Source: Chara braunii (Eukaryota; Streptophyta; Charophyceae; Charales; Characeae). Taken from it: a stretch of DNA of 43,361 bases. Positions 31,801 to 39,579 of this stretch are shown piece by piece. The notes below the pieces were generated by a model. That model was not told the DNA's origin. It searched no databases and saw only the letters and a program-made list of their open reading frames with translations. Numbering within the stretch: position 1 is the first letter of the stretch; the number at the start of each line of letters is the position of its first letter. The stretch is from the NCBI GenBank assembly GCA_003427395.1, contig BFEA01000010.1, positions 7,081,450-7,124,810 on the forward strand. The letters are read 5' to 3'. The position numbers and the translations under genes are program-made.

Positions 31801-32975
31801 TGTCTGTGAGGTGAAGAGATGTTTGTAGTATTGGGAAGCATACTCCACAATTTTATATGTATTAGTGGCCTGAGGTTGGGATCTATCAAAAGGGTGATTG
31901 AGGGAAGGCACTATGTTCTGCCTACTCCTGGCTTTTGCTTTTTTAAAAAATGATTTTGTCATCATGCCCTCTGTTGAGTCCCTTCTCACTCGAGCCTGAA
32001 GCCGCCATTTTTGAGTCCAATCGTCCATGAATTCTTGGAGTTGGGCTCTAGCTCGTTGCAGCATGTCGTAGGTGTCAGGGTCCATTGGGTCATCGTTCAA
32101 TTTTGAGTCCCAGTCTTCCAGCTGCTGCAGTAGTCTATCGAGGATTGCTTTTCGTTCGCGGGCATGTTGAATTGAGAATTTTTTCACTCTTTCTCGTAAG
32201 TCAGCAATCCCCTCGTTGAACAATTGGACTATCGAGCCATCTTGGGGCTTGGTTGTTGTCCTGTAGGCCCAAAAGTCACAGACCAGTTGTTGGAAAGACC
32301 GGAGTTTTAAGAGGGATGTGTTAAATTTGAAGTACCCCGGTCCTCTTTCAATGTGCGTGTGAAAGGAGATGGCAATTGCTACCATCCGGTGGTCAAAGGA
32401 TTTGCAAGGTGAGAAGGGAAGGATCTCAGTTGCGGTCAGCAGGCCTTGGAGGCTTTCCGAAAGAAGAATAAGATCTATTCTGGAGTTAGAGATCCCAGCT
32501 GCTCCCCTCGACCGGACGCATGTGTAGGCTCGGCTGGTCGGGTGCAACAGTCTGAATGTATCAGTGAGGTTCATGTCTGTCATCACACGGGCCAGCATGA
32601 TAGCGTCCGGTCCTTTATCAATTTGAGAGCCCGTACCCTGCAGTGGTTGGGAGGGAGACCTCCTGTCCATCACCGGGTCAGGGGCACAGTTGAAGTCCCC
32701 ACACTATATCAGTGGCGCATCAGTAGGAAGGGACTGCTGGAGGGAGAGAAAAAAAAGGGTTCTTAGAGACGGGTCACTTGGAGCATACACACATACTATG
32801 TAGACTGTTTCACTCCCGATTGTGGCTTTGAGCCATACCCATCTTCCGTCGACTTTGTCCCATTCAGCCTGGATTGGGGTCAGTCTAGAGGATGGAGGGA
32901 GCCATCCCTTGGATTCTGGGCTCCTGTTCTGTCCTGATGCCCTGTTCCTCCTGTTGCTATGGTTGAGCTCTATTC
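28870..32975 (-). pseudogene. LINE B ORF2: endonuclease-RT-zinc finger, one frame with six stops
   Basis: Non-LTR retrotransposon ORF2. The endonuclease C-terminal half has YIVCVYAPS, CGDFNCAPD (32703-32677), SNSRIDLILLS and FDHRMV. The RT has YKKGDKSEVRNYRPITLL, FIDFEKAYDHDDW, RQGDPIAP and FADDLTVL (30940-30951, catalytic pair). The thumb has GRTSAINNAIF. A zinc-binding C-terminus has CSYCSHTLPNRRATLEHC near 29280, followed by a tail ending about 28870 (AAWRMRCSYERKQHNF). One frame is maintained over 4.1 kb. It is broken only by stops at 32704 (TAG), 31555 (TAG), 30820 (TAG), 30709 (TGA), 30322 (TAA) and 29194 (TGA). The endonuclease N-terminus is missing because the adapter junction lies directly upstream. 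Confidence 0.9.
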
Positions 32976-33013
32976 CTGTCTCTTATACACATCTAGATGT
33001 GTATAAGAGACAG
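32976..33013. other. Nextera mate-pair junction adapter (assembly artefact)
   Basis: CTGTCTCTTATACACATCT followed immediately by its reverse complement AGATGTGTATAAGAGACAG. This is the 19-bp Tn5 mosaic end in the head-to-head form produced by Nextera mate-pair circularisation. In translation it gives the well-known artefact peptide SYTHLDVYKRQ. It is library sequence, not genome, so 32975 and 33014 were not necessarily neighbours in the organism. Confidence 0.98.
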
Positions 33014-33040
33014 CTCCGCGGAGGCGAGGCCCCCACCCAT

Positions 33041-33267
33041 CCCATCCTCGCGTCAAAACTCCTAGCGCATCCCCTATCCCTACTATCCTACCTCAGTGTG
33101 ACCAGCACTCAGGACCATCACCCTACGCATCGAGGGGAACTTGGACCGAACAGTAGTGACAGGCACCAGGGCTAGCTACCCAGCCCTGGTTGAAGCATAG
33201 TCAAACGAGCCTCGTCGTACGGGTACTTCGGACGCCAGGCTCAAGCCATCACCTATTGGCCCCTAAT
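33041..33267 (+). repeat. About 225-bp dispersed direct repeat, copy 1
   Basis: Begins cccatcctcgcgtcaa and runs through cctacctcagtgtgaccagc, then acttcggacgccaggc. The second copy is at 34334-34562 with roughly 80 percent identity by eye. The pair brackets a block of tandem repeats. Confidence 0.8.
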
Positions 33268-33775
33268 TTGACCAACTAGTAACTCACGCCCTCTACTCTC
33301 CCACCACAGACCTAGCTGTATATTTAATGCGGGGTACTTATCATTGAGACGCCTATCATCATCACCAGTTGGAGCCGACCAAGCCAACCACTGACTCATG
33401 CCCTCTACTCTCCCACCACAGACCCTAGCTGTATATTTAAGGCGGGGAAATTATCATCAAGACGCCTATCTTCATTATCAGTTGATCATGACCTCCACCC
33501 AGCCCTTGGGTATGTGTGTGTGTGTGTGCGTGTGTGTGTGTGAGCCCCCTAAGTTGACCAACTAGTAACTCACGCCCTCTACTCTCCCACCACAGACCTA
33601 GACGTATACTTAATGCGAGGTACTTATCATCGAGACGCCTATCATCATCACCAGTCAGAACCCAGCAGACCAACCAGTGACTCACACCCTCTACTCTCCC
33701 ACCACAGACCCTAGCTGTATTTTTAAGGCGGGGTACTTGTCATCATTATCAGTTGATCGTGACCTCCTCTCAACC
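33268..33775 (+). repeat. Alternating A-B-A-B tandem repeat, about 285-bp period
   Basis: ctctactctcccaccacaga occurs at about 33291, 33402, 33577 and 33688. Units 1 and 3 share taatgcggggtacttatcat-like ends. Units 2 and 4 share taaggcgggg, atcagttgatc and gacctcc. Each long unit therefore contains two diverged monomers, a small higher-order repeat. A (TG)n tract at 33513-33542 lies between units 2 and 3. Confidence 0.8.
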
Positions 33776-33842
33776 CTATGGTTGTGTATGTGTGTATGTA
33801 CTCTGTAACGTAGACGTGTGCCTGTGGGCTATATGTAATCCT

Positions 33843-33971
33843 GTCCCCCTCTCTTCCCTGTCCCACTGACTGTATTGTAGCCCCGTCCAAGTCCCCCTCT
33901 CTTCCCTGTCCCACTGACTATTGTAGCCCCGTCCATCGACATCCGGCCCCCCTCTCTTCCCTGGCCCACTT
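33843..33971 (+). repeat. About 50-bp tandem repeat, 2.5 copies
   Basis: tccccctctcttccctg begins at 33844, 33892 and, with one change, about 33946. The first two units continue through cccactgact to tgtagccccgtcca. Confidence 0.85.
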
Positions 33972-34192
33972 TTGATCCCGATTGGGCTTCCGGTGCCTGC
34001 TCTTCTGTCTGTAATGCCCAGAAGCTATTCACGTTGTGCCCTCAAGCCCCATTTTTCTTGCTGAAGGCTTCTTTTTGGTGGGTTTTATATTTGTGAGGGG
34101 TCCCCCCCTTGTGAGTGGTGTTGACTTTTATTTTAGCAGGCTGCTTATTTCGGGAGACTGTCTGCCACAGCTCTGTGGCTTCCGTGCCTTTT

Positions 34193-34196
<4 letters not shown>

Positions 34197-34233
<37 letters not shown>
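34197..34233 (-). repeat. T37 tract
   Basis: Thirty-seven T, the expected trace of a poly(A) tail of a minus-strand retroposon. The sequence to its right (34234 onward) would then be the 3' end of that insertion. No coding sequence is recognised there. Confidence 0.7.
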
Positions 34234-34333
34234 CCTTAACAGTCCATGGTGTTGTAGAGGCCAGTCACTGAGTGCACGGTGATCACCTGGAGCAGTAGGC
34301 CGTGGGTGCCCTGGATATGAGACAACCTCCTAT

Positions 34334-34562
34334 CCCATCCTCACGTCAATACTCCTAGCGCACCCCCTATCCCACTATCCTACCTCAGTGTGACCAGCAC
34401 TCAGGACCATTACCCTACCAATGGGCAGGTAACTTGGACCGAACAGCAGTGATAGGCACCAGGGCTGATAGGTTGCCCAGCCCTGGTAGAAGCGGAATCG
34501 GACGAGCCTTGTCGAACAGGAACTTCGGACGCCAGGCACAGACAATCTACTACAGGCCCCAA
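34334..34562 (+). repeat. About 225-bp dispersed direct repeat, copy 2
   Basis: Partner of 33041-33267, with small indels. The sequence that follows (34563-34845) is not shared. No ORF or known family recognised. Confidence 0.8.
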
Positions 34563-34846
34563 GAGACTTCGGGCCCGAGGTTCAGACAGGGTAGCACCCA
34601 TTGAAGCAGTCTTACCGTCCTTCCCCTAGCTTACCCAAGGCCAGGTGGAACTCGGACTGGCCTGAGTGACTTATACTCTTACCCTTACCCTAGGGTCTAA
34701 GCCTTATATAGCCACCAGACAGTTCTATCCGAATACCAGTAGGAACTCGGGCGGCCCTTACCTGTACCTACTGCAGATACTAGACCCCACCCAGTGACTA
34801 GACCCCCCCAGTCTGATAGTTGTGTAGTTCACAATGTATGTGTGTA

Positions 34847-35040
34847 CCCGAAGGCTATGGATACTCCGTGTATCTATGTGTGAAGATGTACAGACAGCAC
34901 CATGTGTGGAAACTTGTGCATGTAGCCCGTAGGCCACGTATAATTCGCAAGCTATGTAAATGCCCGAAGGCTGTGTGTGCTCTGTGAATCAATGTATCAA
35001 GATGTATAGGCAGCATCATGTGTGTATATAGAAGAGAGAA
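34847..35040. repeat. About 116-bp tandem repeat, 2 copies
   Basis: cccgaaggct begins at 34847 and 34963. Both copies continue to an aagatgta-agacagca-catgtgtg-like segment. It lies directly downstream of the tRNA-like head at 35060-35152 on the minus strand, so it may be SINE body. Confidence 0.65.
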
Positions 35041-35059
35041 CGGGGTAAGCTGGACAAGG

Positions 35060-35152
35060 ACCCCCCCAAGGTCCGAACCAAGCTCGAACCCGTGACCTTG
35101 TAACATGACCTTGTAACATGTAATCGAATGACTCTACCATGTGAGCTACTAG
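35060..35152 (-). mobile_element. tRNA-like SINE head 1
   Basis: On the minus strand, tagctcacatggtagag (A-box-like, about 35133-35148) is followed after about 45 nt by gggttcgagct (B-box, 35081-35091). These are the two internal pol III promoter elements at tRNA spacing. A 13-bp unit catgttacaaggt is duplicated between them. No clean cloverleaf is evident, so it is SINE-like rather than a tRNA gene. Confidence 0.55.
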
Positions 35153-35374
35153 AGGAAATGGCACGAAGGTGTGATATGCCAGACTGGGGAGATCAACAGA
35201 ACACCCAAGACCAACATCCCCAAGCAACCCATATGAAACCCAGAACCAACATACGACACCATGAACAACCCTTGGGTGGTGCGCAGGCAGTGTCTGTAGT
35301 AGTACCATGCGTCAGCCCAGGGGGAGTGTATGTCCAGCCGTGCGTCAATCTAACGCCCTGCCGCCGTCCGTGCG

Positions 35375-35468
35375 CAAGGTTGCAATCGAGTTGTGAACCC
35401 GCAACCTCATACCACAATGCGCATTTACAACAGGTGCTCTAACCACTGAGCCACATCTACTGGACCTT
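35375..35468 (-). mobile_element. tRNA-like SINE head 2
   Basis: The minus strand reads gtagatgtggctcagtggtt from 35460, a strong A box (TGGCTCAGTGG), then tgcgggttcacaactcg, a B-box-like T arm with a 5-bp stem. An acct/aggt anticodon-like stem lies between with an enlarged loop. It directly abuts the truncated LINE endonuclease fragment at 35475, on the same strand. Confidence 0.55.
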
Positions 35469-35474
35469 TCAAGT

Positions 35475-35676
35475 ATTGTTCGGTCGTGGTTCTGGTCTGG
35501 ACCCTGCTTGCCTCCTTGATCCTAAGCTCATCCAACTTGGATTCCTGAATACAAATAATATGTGCTCCATTTTTATGGATCCAGGTTTTTAGCCGGCTGC
35601 GCTTATGCTCTCTGTTAGTATCACATAATCCTCGCACATTCCATGATGCTATCCTAAGCAGGGAGTTAATTGGCAT
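35475..35676 (-). pseudogene. LINE ORF2 5' end: endonuclease N-terminus fragment
   Basis: Starts MPINSLLRIASWNVRGLCDT and continues KTWIHKNGAHIICIQESKLD. These are the first two conserved blocks of the apurinic-type endonuclease (Asn in SWNVRG and catalytic Glu in IQESK). The homology ends near 35475, where a SINE head begins. It supplies exactly the part missing from LINE B, 2.5 kb away on the same strand. Either it is the same copy separated by insertion or scaffold error, or it is another copy. Confidence 0.75.
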
Positions 35677-35930
35677 GGGTCACTGCGAGGCCGAGTTTGC
35701 CATGGAGTCGGCCTCCCGCAGGTGAGGATCTGTCTGATTTGCTCCCTTCTTCGTGAGCCCTCTTGTTTTTTGGGCTCTTGCCATGGCACTCGCAGAATAT
35801 CAGCAAAGGAAGCGTCTAAGAGAATCCGTCTGTTCACCTCAGCCTCGGACAGCCATTCGGCGATATGTTTGGGCGGAATGCAGAACAATAACGTACACCG
35901 TTGTGGAGCCCTCCGGCCTGCAGTGACATT
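35649..35930 (-). pseudogene. LINE ORF1 C-terminal end
   Basis: Minus-strand frame reading LLFCIPPKHIAEWLSEAEVN, then ILLDASFADILRVPWQEPKK and a basic Arg/Gln-rich tail, ending just inside the start of the downstream endonuclease ORF2 (28-bp overlap). The position before ORF2 and the basic tail fit LINE ORF1. No zinc knuckle is visible in this part. Confidence 0.5.
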
Positions 35931-35966
35931 TTTTGCCTTCGTGGACTGGATGGGCTACTGGTCGCC

Positions 35967-36029
35967 GCTCCTCCAGCGGTGGTCGCAGCTCAACTAGCGG
36001 TGGTCGCAGCTCTACCAGCAGTGGTCGCA
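35967..36029. repeat. 21-bp minisatellite, 3 copies
   Basis: gctc-t/a-accagcggtggtcgca units at 35967, 35988 and 36009 with few changes. The 21-bp period keeps frame, so it would encode a 7-residue repeat if translated within LINE ORF1. Confidence 0.85.
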
Positions 36030-36498
36030 GCTAGCAGAGCAGGAAATTGGGTCCCGCTGACCTCCACGAGGGAAGGGGACAAGGGGCTATCCTTTTCACG
36101 TGCGAGATGTCGTGTGTGGACAGTGCGGGTGAGAGGCAGGACAGAAACGTTCACGTAGGCATGGAGGGGAAGCAGGAGGAGCAGTACCTCGGAACCTACC
36201 GGTAGCCAAGCGGGGGTTGAGGCGGGTGGCAGGGCGCCTCCGCCTTAGGACTCTGAGAAGACAGAAGAGGGCGCCATGAACGAGGGTAAGGGTGAAAAAA
36301 AAAGAAAAGAAAAGGGGTGACCATCGTTGTGCGAACGGAATGGTGGTGGGGGGAGGGGTTGGGGAGAAGGGTGAAGATCTAGGGAGGGGAGTGAGAGAGG
36401 AGGTGGGAGGAGGTGGTATAAAGATGATGAGCCGTGCTAATCTTAGCCTCTCGTGCTCTTCATTCTTTCAACCTTTCCTCCTGCTGCCTTTTTAAAAA
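36030..36498. other. Unassigned, probably LINE ORF1/5' UTR
   Basis: No gene supported. 36285-36420 is purine-rich on the plus strand (A-rich then G-rich, for example gtggtggggggaggggttgg), and a TATA-like tataaa lies at 36417. The stretch lies between the LINE ORF1 tail and the U6 copy. Confidence 0.4.
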
Positions 36499-36508
36499 GG
36501 CTAATTCT
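36499..36508 (+). repeat. Target-site duplication, left
   Basis: ggctaattct immediately before the U6 start. The identical 10 bases occur at 36631-36640 after the A tail. Upstream is ttttt/aaaaa, the kind of site cut by L1-type endonucleases. If the A-rich bases are counted, the duplication could be up to 15 bp with one change. Confidence 0.9.
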
Positions 36509-36609
36509 GTCCTTCGAGACATCCGTTGAAATTGGAACGATACAGAGAAGATTAGCATGGCCCCTGCGCAAGGATGACACGCATAAATCGAGAAATGGTC
36601 CAAATTATT
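36509..36609 (+). pseudogene. U6 snRNA retropseudogene (full length, plant type)
   Basis: Catalytic spliceosomal RNA copy. The invariant core is present and exact by eye: ttggaacgatacagagaaga, with the ACAGAGA box, then gcatggcccctgcgcaagga and gacacgca. The 5' end gtccttcgagacatccg and 3' end aatcgagaaatggtccaaa are of the plant/green-lineage type rather than animal. The oligo-T terminator is replaced by attatt followed by an A-rich tail. No plant upstream sequence element or well-placed TATA is seen. The tail and flanking duplication show it arose by reverse transcription, so it is not a standard U6 gene. Confidence 0.88.
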
Positions 36610-36630
36610 AAAAAAAAAAACAAAAAAAAA
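36610..36630 (+). repeat. A-rich tail of U6 retrocopy
   Basis: Ten A, C, nine A, C directly after the U6 3' end and before the right target duplication. Confidence 0.9.
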
Positions 36631-36640
36631 CGGCTAATTC
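36631..36640 (+). repeat. Target-site duplication, right
   Basis: ggctaattct, matching 36499-36508. Confidence 0.9.
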
Positions 36641-36699
36641 TTTAAGCCCAACCAAATCAATTACCTGTCGAATGTGGACAGGACGGCCTTTCAGGCCTT

Positions 36700-37520
36700 T
36701 TTTATTGTTGCTCGTATGTTCGTTTCCTCCCTCGCGTCTATCTCCCTTCTCCTCATCTCGTATTCTTCTTCTTGTATCTCCTCTTGTCTCTTTTCTTTCT
36801 TCTTTTTTCTTTCGAGCATAAGCGACACGCCATGTTGTCTATCTTCTTTGTTCTTTCTTCTTTTTTCTTTTCTCCTTCTTCTTCTTCTTCTTTCGAGCAT
36901 GAGAGACACACCATGTATGTGATAACCTATCATCCTGACTAAGCGTGTTTCGAAGTGCAATCAGGCAATTGCTTGTCACTTCTTCTTCGTCGTCTTCTTT
37001 GGGAATATGCGGGGCTCTACTGAGAACTGTGCACGCGGAGATGTGTGGCCTATCTGTTGATGCATCTCCTCCTCCTGAGGATTTTCTTCTCTTTCTTCGT
37101 CTTCTTCTTCTTCTTCTTCGCCCTCCGCCTGACGGTTTTCTGCTTCGTCTGGGGGAATTTGCGCGTTTCTTCTGAGACCAGTGCATGAGGATTTGTAATT
37201 ATTGTTGACGAAGTCATGTACGAGAATCAGACTATGGCCACTGTTTGTCAATATTCTTCTTCTTCTTTTCATACTGAGAACTGTACATGCGGTGAAGGAA
37301 TGCATATCTATCGATGCTTGTACGAGAAGCAGTCTATGGCCACTGTTTTCACCATTCTTCTTCTTCTTCTTCTTCTTCTTCTTCTTCTTTTTCTGAGCTC
37401 AGTGCATGCGGCTGTGATGGAGCACGTATCGAAGCGGTGCACGAAAGACAATTTATGGCCTCTGTTGATTACCATTCTTCTTCTTCTTCTTCTTTTCTTC
37501 CTCCTACTCCCGAGGGGTTG
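36700..37520 (+). repeat. TTC-rich minisatellite, units of about 85 to 120 bp
   Basis: ctgag(a/c)-c-(a/t)gt-catg-gg-like starts occur at about 37019, 37172, 37274 and 37393. Each of the later units continues tatggccactgtt and a (TTC)n run of variable length. An earlier pair (tttcgagcataagcgacacgccatgt and a near copy, about 83 bp apart at 36812 and 36893) has a different core. Long ORFs here on both strands are products of the triplet repeat and are not genes. Confidence 0.8.
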
Positions 37521-37579
37521 ATTTTTGTTTGTCCTTCCCCGCTCCCGCACTGTGGTCATTCTTCGTGTCTTCCTAGCTA

Positions 37580-37680
37580 CGTTTCCCTCACTACCCCTTT
37601 CCCCCCCCCTCCCCCGCTTTTCTCTCTCTCTCTCCCTTCCTTTACCCCCCCTCCCTCTCTCTTTCATTTGCCTCCATGCC
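37580..37680 (+). repeat. CT-rich tract
   Basis: Almost pure pyrimidine sequence (cccctcccccgctttt, then tctctctctctcccttcc). Low complexity, no gene. Confidence 0.8.
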
Positions 37681-38139
37681 GAGAAGATAGACATACAGAG
37701 ACGTGGGCACGTGCATCGCTGATCCAGCGGCTATGGAAGGCAAGAAGTAAATCTGAGGTCCCTCTCCCCTCCGTTGTGCGATCCCTCTCAGACAGAATTA
37801 TGAAAAACACAAAAAAGAAAGGATAAGAGAGGGGGGGAAACAAACAACAACGACATGGGGAGAGAAGAAAGCTTCGGGCTCGAACGTATGGGCACACAGC
37901 GTAAAGCAGAAGAACAAGACACGAGGAAAAGAAAAGGGAAAGAAAAAGAGAAATTAAAATTTGTTAGCAGGAAACGAAAGCGCAAAAGATCTCCAGGGTT
38001 GTGTTTTCGACTTGCACACCACCACCTCCTCTAGCGTCCTTCTCTCTTGTCGCGTCCTTCTCTCTTGTCGTCCCCGCCCTCTCTCTCTCTCTCAGGAGAA
38101 GTGGGCGATTGTGAACTCCTATGTAGCCATGTGAAGTAA
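37681..38139. other. No gene seen
   Basis: Purine-rich low-complexity DNA with short A runs at 37800-37960 and ctctct tracts at 38075-38095. tctctcttgtcg is duplicated at about 38041 and 38059. Confidence 0.4.
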
Positions 38140-38222
38140 GCCTCTGTCTCTGTCTCTGTCTCCGTCTCTGTCTCTATCTCTGTCTCTGTCTCTGTCTCTC
38201 TGTCTCTCTTTCCGTCTCTGTC
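38140..38222 (+). repeat. (CTCTGT)n microsatellite
   Basis: Twelve or more hexamer units of tctgtc type with a few substitutions (ccgtct, ctatct). It is translated on the other strand as a Glu-Thr repeat, which is not a gene. Confidence 0.9.
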
Positions 38223-38653
38223 TGAGCGGGAGCGTGGTTGCGGGGTTGTGTGTGGATTATTCAAGATAAGGAAGGAGATCGGAGTGTTACGCTCTGACTG
38301 GATTGACCGCAGTCGTCGTGCCGACTTGCCAGTCTGATGCGCGATGCCTTCTCCAGGGCAATGAATGACCTTGGTGCTTCAGTTCGTCGTCTTGGTGTTC
38401 TTGTAGTCCTCCTCGTCTCTGCGTTTTTTTTTTCTTTTTTTTTCCTCGTTGGCTTTTCTGACCCCTACCTTTGTGTGGCCAAGGAGAAGCTCATGGGTGT
38501 ATCCGTGTTTTTCCCCTCTTGGTGATCTTGTATTCTTTTTGGTGCTCGTTTTCTTCCTCTTCTTCTTCTTTGGTGGCGTCTTTATGTTCTTGGTAATATG
38601 ATATATCTAGGAGTATGTATATGTATTATGTTATATATTATTCCACGTGGGCG

Positions 38654-38790
38654 GCCTTGTACGCAAGAGGTTCTGAACAGGGGGATTTGTAAGGAAGAAG
38701 ATAAAAGAACGAATTCATTTTTCCGTGTTTTCTTTCTGTTTCTTTCGCGTTTGCGCTTTGATATTTTTGTGACAATATATATATGGGTTG
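38654..38790 (+). repeat. Repeat R1 copy 1, followed by inverted R2
   Basis: gccttgtacgcaagaggt through gaacagggggatttgtaagg, an A-rich stretch, and a T/C-rich stretch to ttgtgacaatatatata. It recurs as a direct copy at 38925-39066. In both places it abuts an R2 copy (the hammerhead-linked repeat). Confidence 0.85.
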
Positions 38791-38903
38791 TTATATGTAT
38801 ATCGCAATAGAGAATTGCCTGGTGAAGCGTAGGCAGAGAGGGAGAAGAGGACAGCAAGCAACGGGCTGTGATAGACTGTTTCGTTGGAATTCCACCCACT
38901 CAG
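38791..38903 (-). repeat. Hammerhead-linked repeat R2, inverted copy with degenerate ribozyme
   Basis: Reverse complement of the 87-bp R2 sequence (gcctacg-tt-accgggcagtt-like) with about 10-15 percent differences. At its end the minus strand reads ctgagtgggtggaattccaa then cgaaacag. This matches the 3' part of a hammerhead, but the CTGATGA core is damaged. It is therefore a decayed relative of the ribozyme at 39445-39502. Confidence 0.7.
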
Positions 38904-38924
38904 ATACATAAACATGGGCGTATA

Positions 38925-39066
38925 GCCTTGTACGCAAGAGGTGCTGAACAGGGGGAGTTGTAAGGAAGAAGATAAAAAAACGAATTCATTTTTTTCCTTG
39001 TTTTCTTTCTTTCTCTTTTTTGTCTTTTTTCTCTTGCGCTCTGATATTCTTGTGACAATATATACA
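38925..39066 (+). repeat. Repeat R1 copy 2
   Basis: Direct copy of 38654-38790 with about 10 percent differences and a longer T tract. It ends gtgacaatatatacat, directly before R2 copy 2. Confidence 0.85.
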
Positions 39067-39067
39067 T

Positions 39068-39154
39068 AAACAGTTTGTCACAGCCCCTCGTTTGTTGTCC
39101 TCTTCTCTCTCTCTGCCTACGGTTTACCGGGCAGTTCTATTTGTGACGATATAT
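39068..39154 (+). repeat. Hammerhead-linked repeat R2, direct copy 2
   Basis: 87 bp starting aaacagtttgtcacag and ending gtgacgatatat. It is identical by eye to 39493-39579, 425 bp away. Here the sequence begins exactly at the 3' end of where the ribozyme catalytic core would be, and the core itself is absent. Confidence 0.9.
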
Positions 39155-39444
39155 ACTACGACTTCGCTAGCTTCCTGCTACGGTTTTTTCCGGTCAGATC
39201 GAGCGGCAGTGGTCGGGGCCGTTACTAGGCGGCCATGCTGTGCCTCTAGTGCCAGCGGCGTGTCTGGAGTGTATTTTTTGGCTGTGACAGACCTTTCTTT
39301 GTTTCGTGGATGTTTTGCTGGCTTGTGATGGGGTGTGAACCGACAGTCTGTAGAGTTTTCCATCTGGTGTGGGTGAGTGATAGTCTACTTTGATTTTGGT
39401 TAAGGTAGATTATCATTTACAGTGTAATCAGTGAGGGGATTCTG
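39155..39444. other. Spacer between identical R2 copies
   Basis: About 290 bp without an ORF of note. A hairpin-forming pair (gatagtctac, about 16 nt, gtagattatc) lies at about 39388-39424. The stretch together with its flanking R2 copies forms a 425-bp unit ending in the ribozyme. Confidence 0.5.
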
Positions 39445-39502
39445 CAGACTGTTGAGGGTTCAGCCTCCTGATGAGTCGGTGAAACTCCGACGAAACAGTT
39501 TG
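39445..39502 (+). ncRNA. Hammerhead ribozyme, type III, all core bases present
   Basis: Self-cleaving RNA motif. Stem III: 39445-39452 (cagactgt) pairs with 39495-39502 (acagtttg), 8 bp with one G-U. Cleavage is predicted after U at 39453 (GUU triplet, allowed by the NUH rule). Stem I: 39454-39457 gagg pairs with 39464-39467 cctc, loop 6 nt. Core CTGATGA: 39468-39474. Stem II: 39475-39479 gtcgg pairs with 39487-39491 ccgac, loop 7 nt. Core GAA (39492-39494) with A15.1 at 39495. Every invariant position is satisfied. Such ribozymes occur in Penelope-like elements and retrozymes. Here it joins directly to the R2 repeat. Stem I is short, so activity is a prediction. Confidence 0.85.
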
Positions 39503-39579
39503 TCACAGCCCCTCGTTTGTTGTCCTCTTCTCTCTCTCTGCCTACGGTTTACCGGGCAGTTCTATTTGTGACGATATAT
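39493..39579 (+). repeat. Hammerhead-linked repeat R2, direct copy 3
   Basis: 87 bp identical to 39068-39154. It overlaps the 3' strand of ribozyme stem III, so every transcript of the repeat would carry this end. Confidence 0.9.

Noticed and set aside
32822-33175. 117-codon plus-strand ORF
   Set aside because: It spans the Nextera adapter and contains the adapter-derived peptide SYTHLDVYKRQ.
35375-35468. Functional tRNA gene
   Set aside because: A and B boxes are present, but the acceptor stem does not pair and the anticodon region is enlarged. SINE head is the better call.
36509-36609. Functional U6 gene
   Set aside because: The A tail, the target duplication, the missing T-run terminator and the lack of a plant upstream element at the expected distance all favour a retrocopy.
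36700-37520. Long ORFs on both strands (Ser/Leu-rich or Arg/Lys/Glu-rich proteins)
   Set aside because: They are produced by TTC/GAA triplet tracts, which lack stops in several frames. Both strands are open and the sequence is clearly tandem.
38031-38264. Glu-Thr repeat protein
   Set aside because: Translation of the CTCTGT microsatellite.
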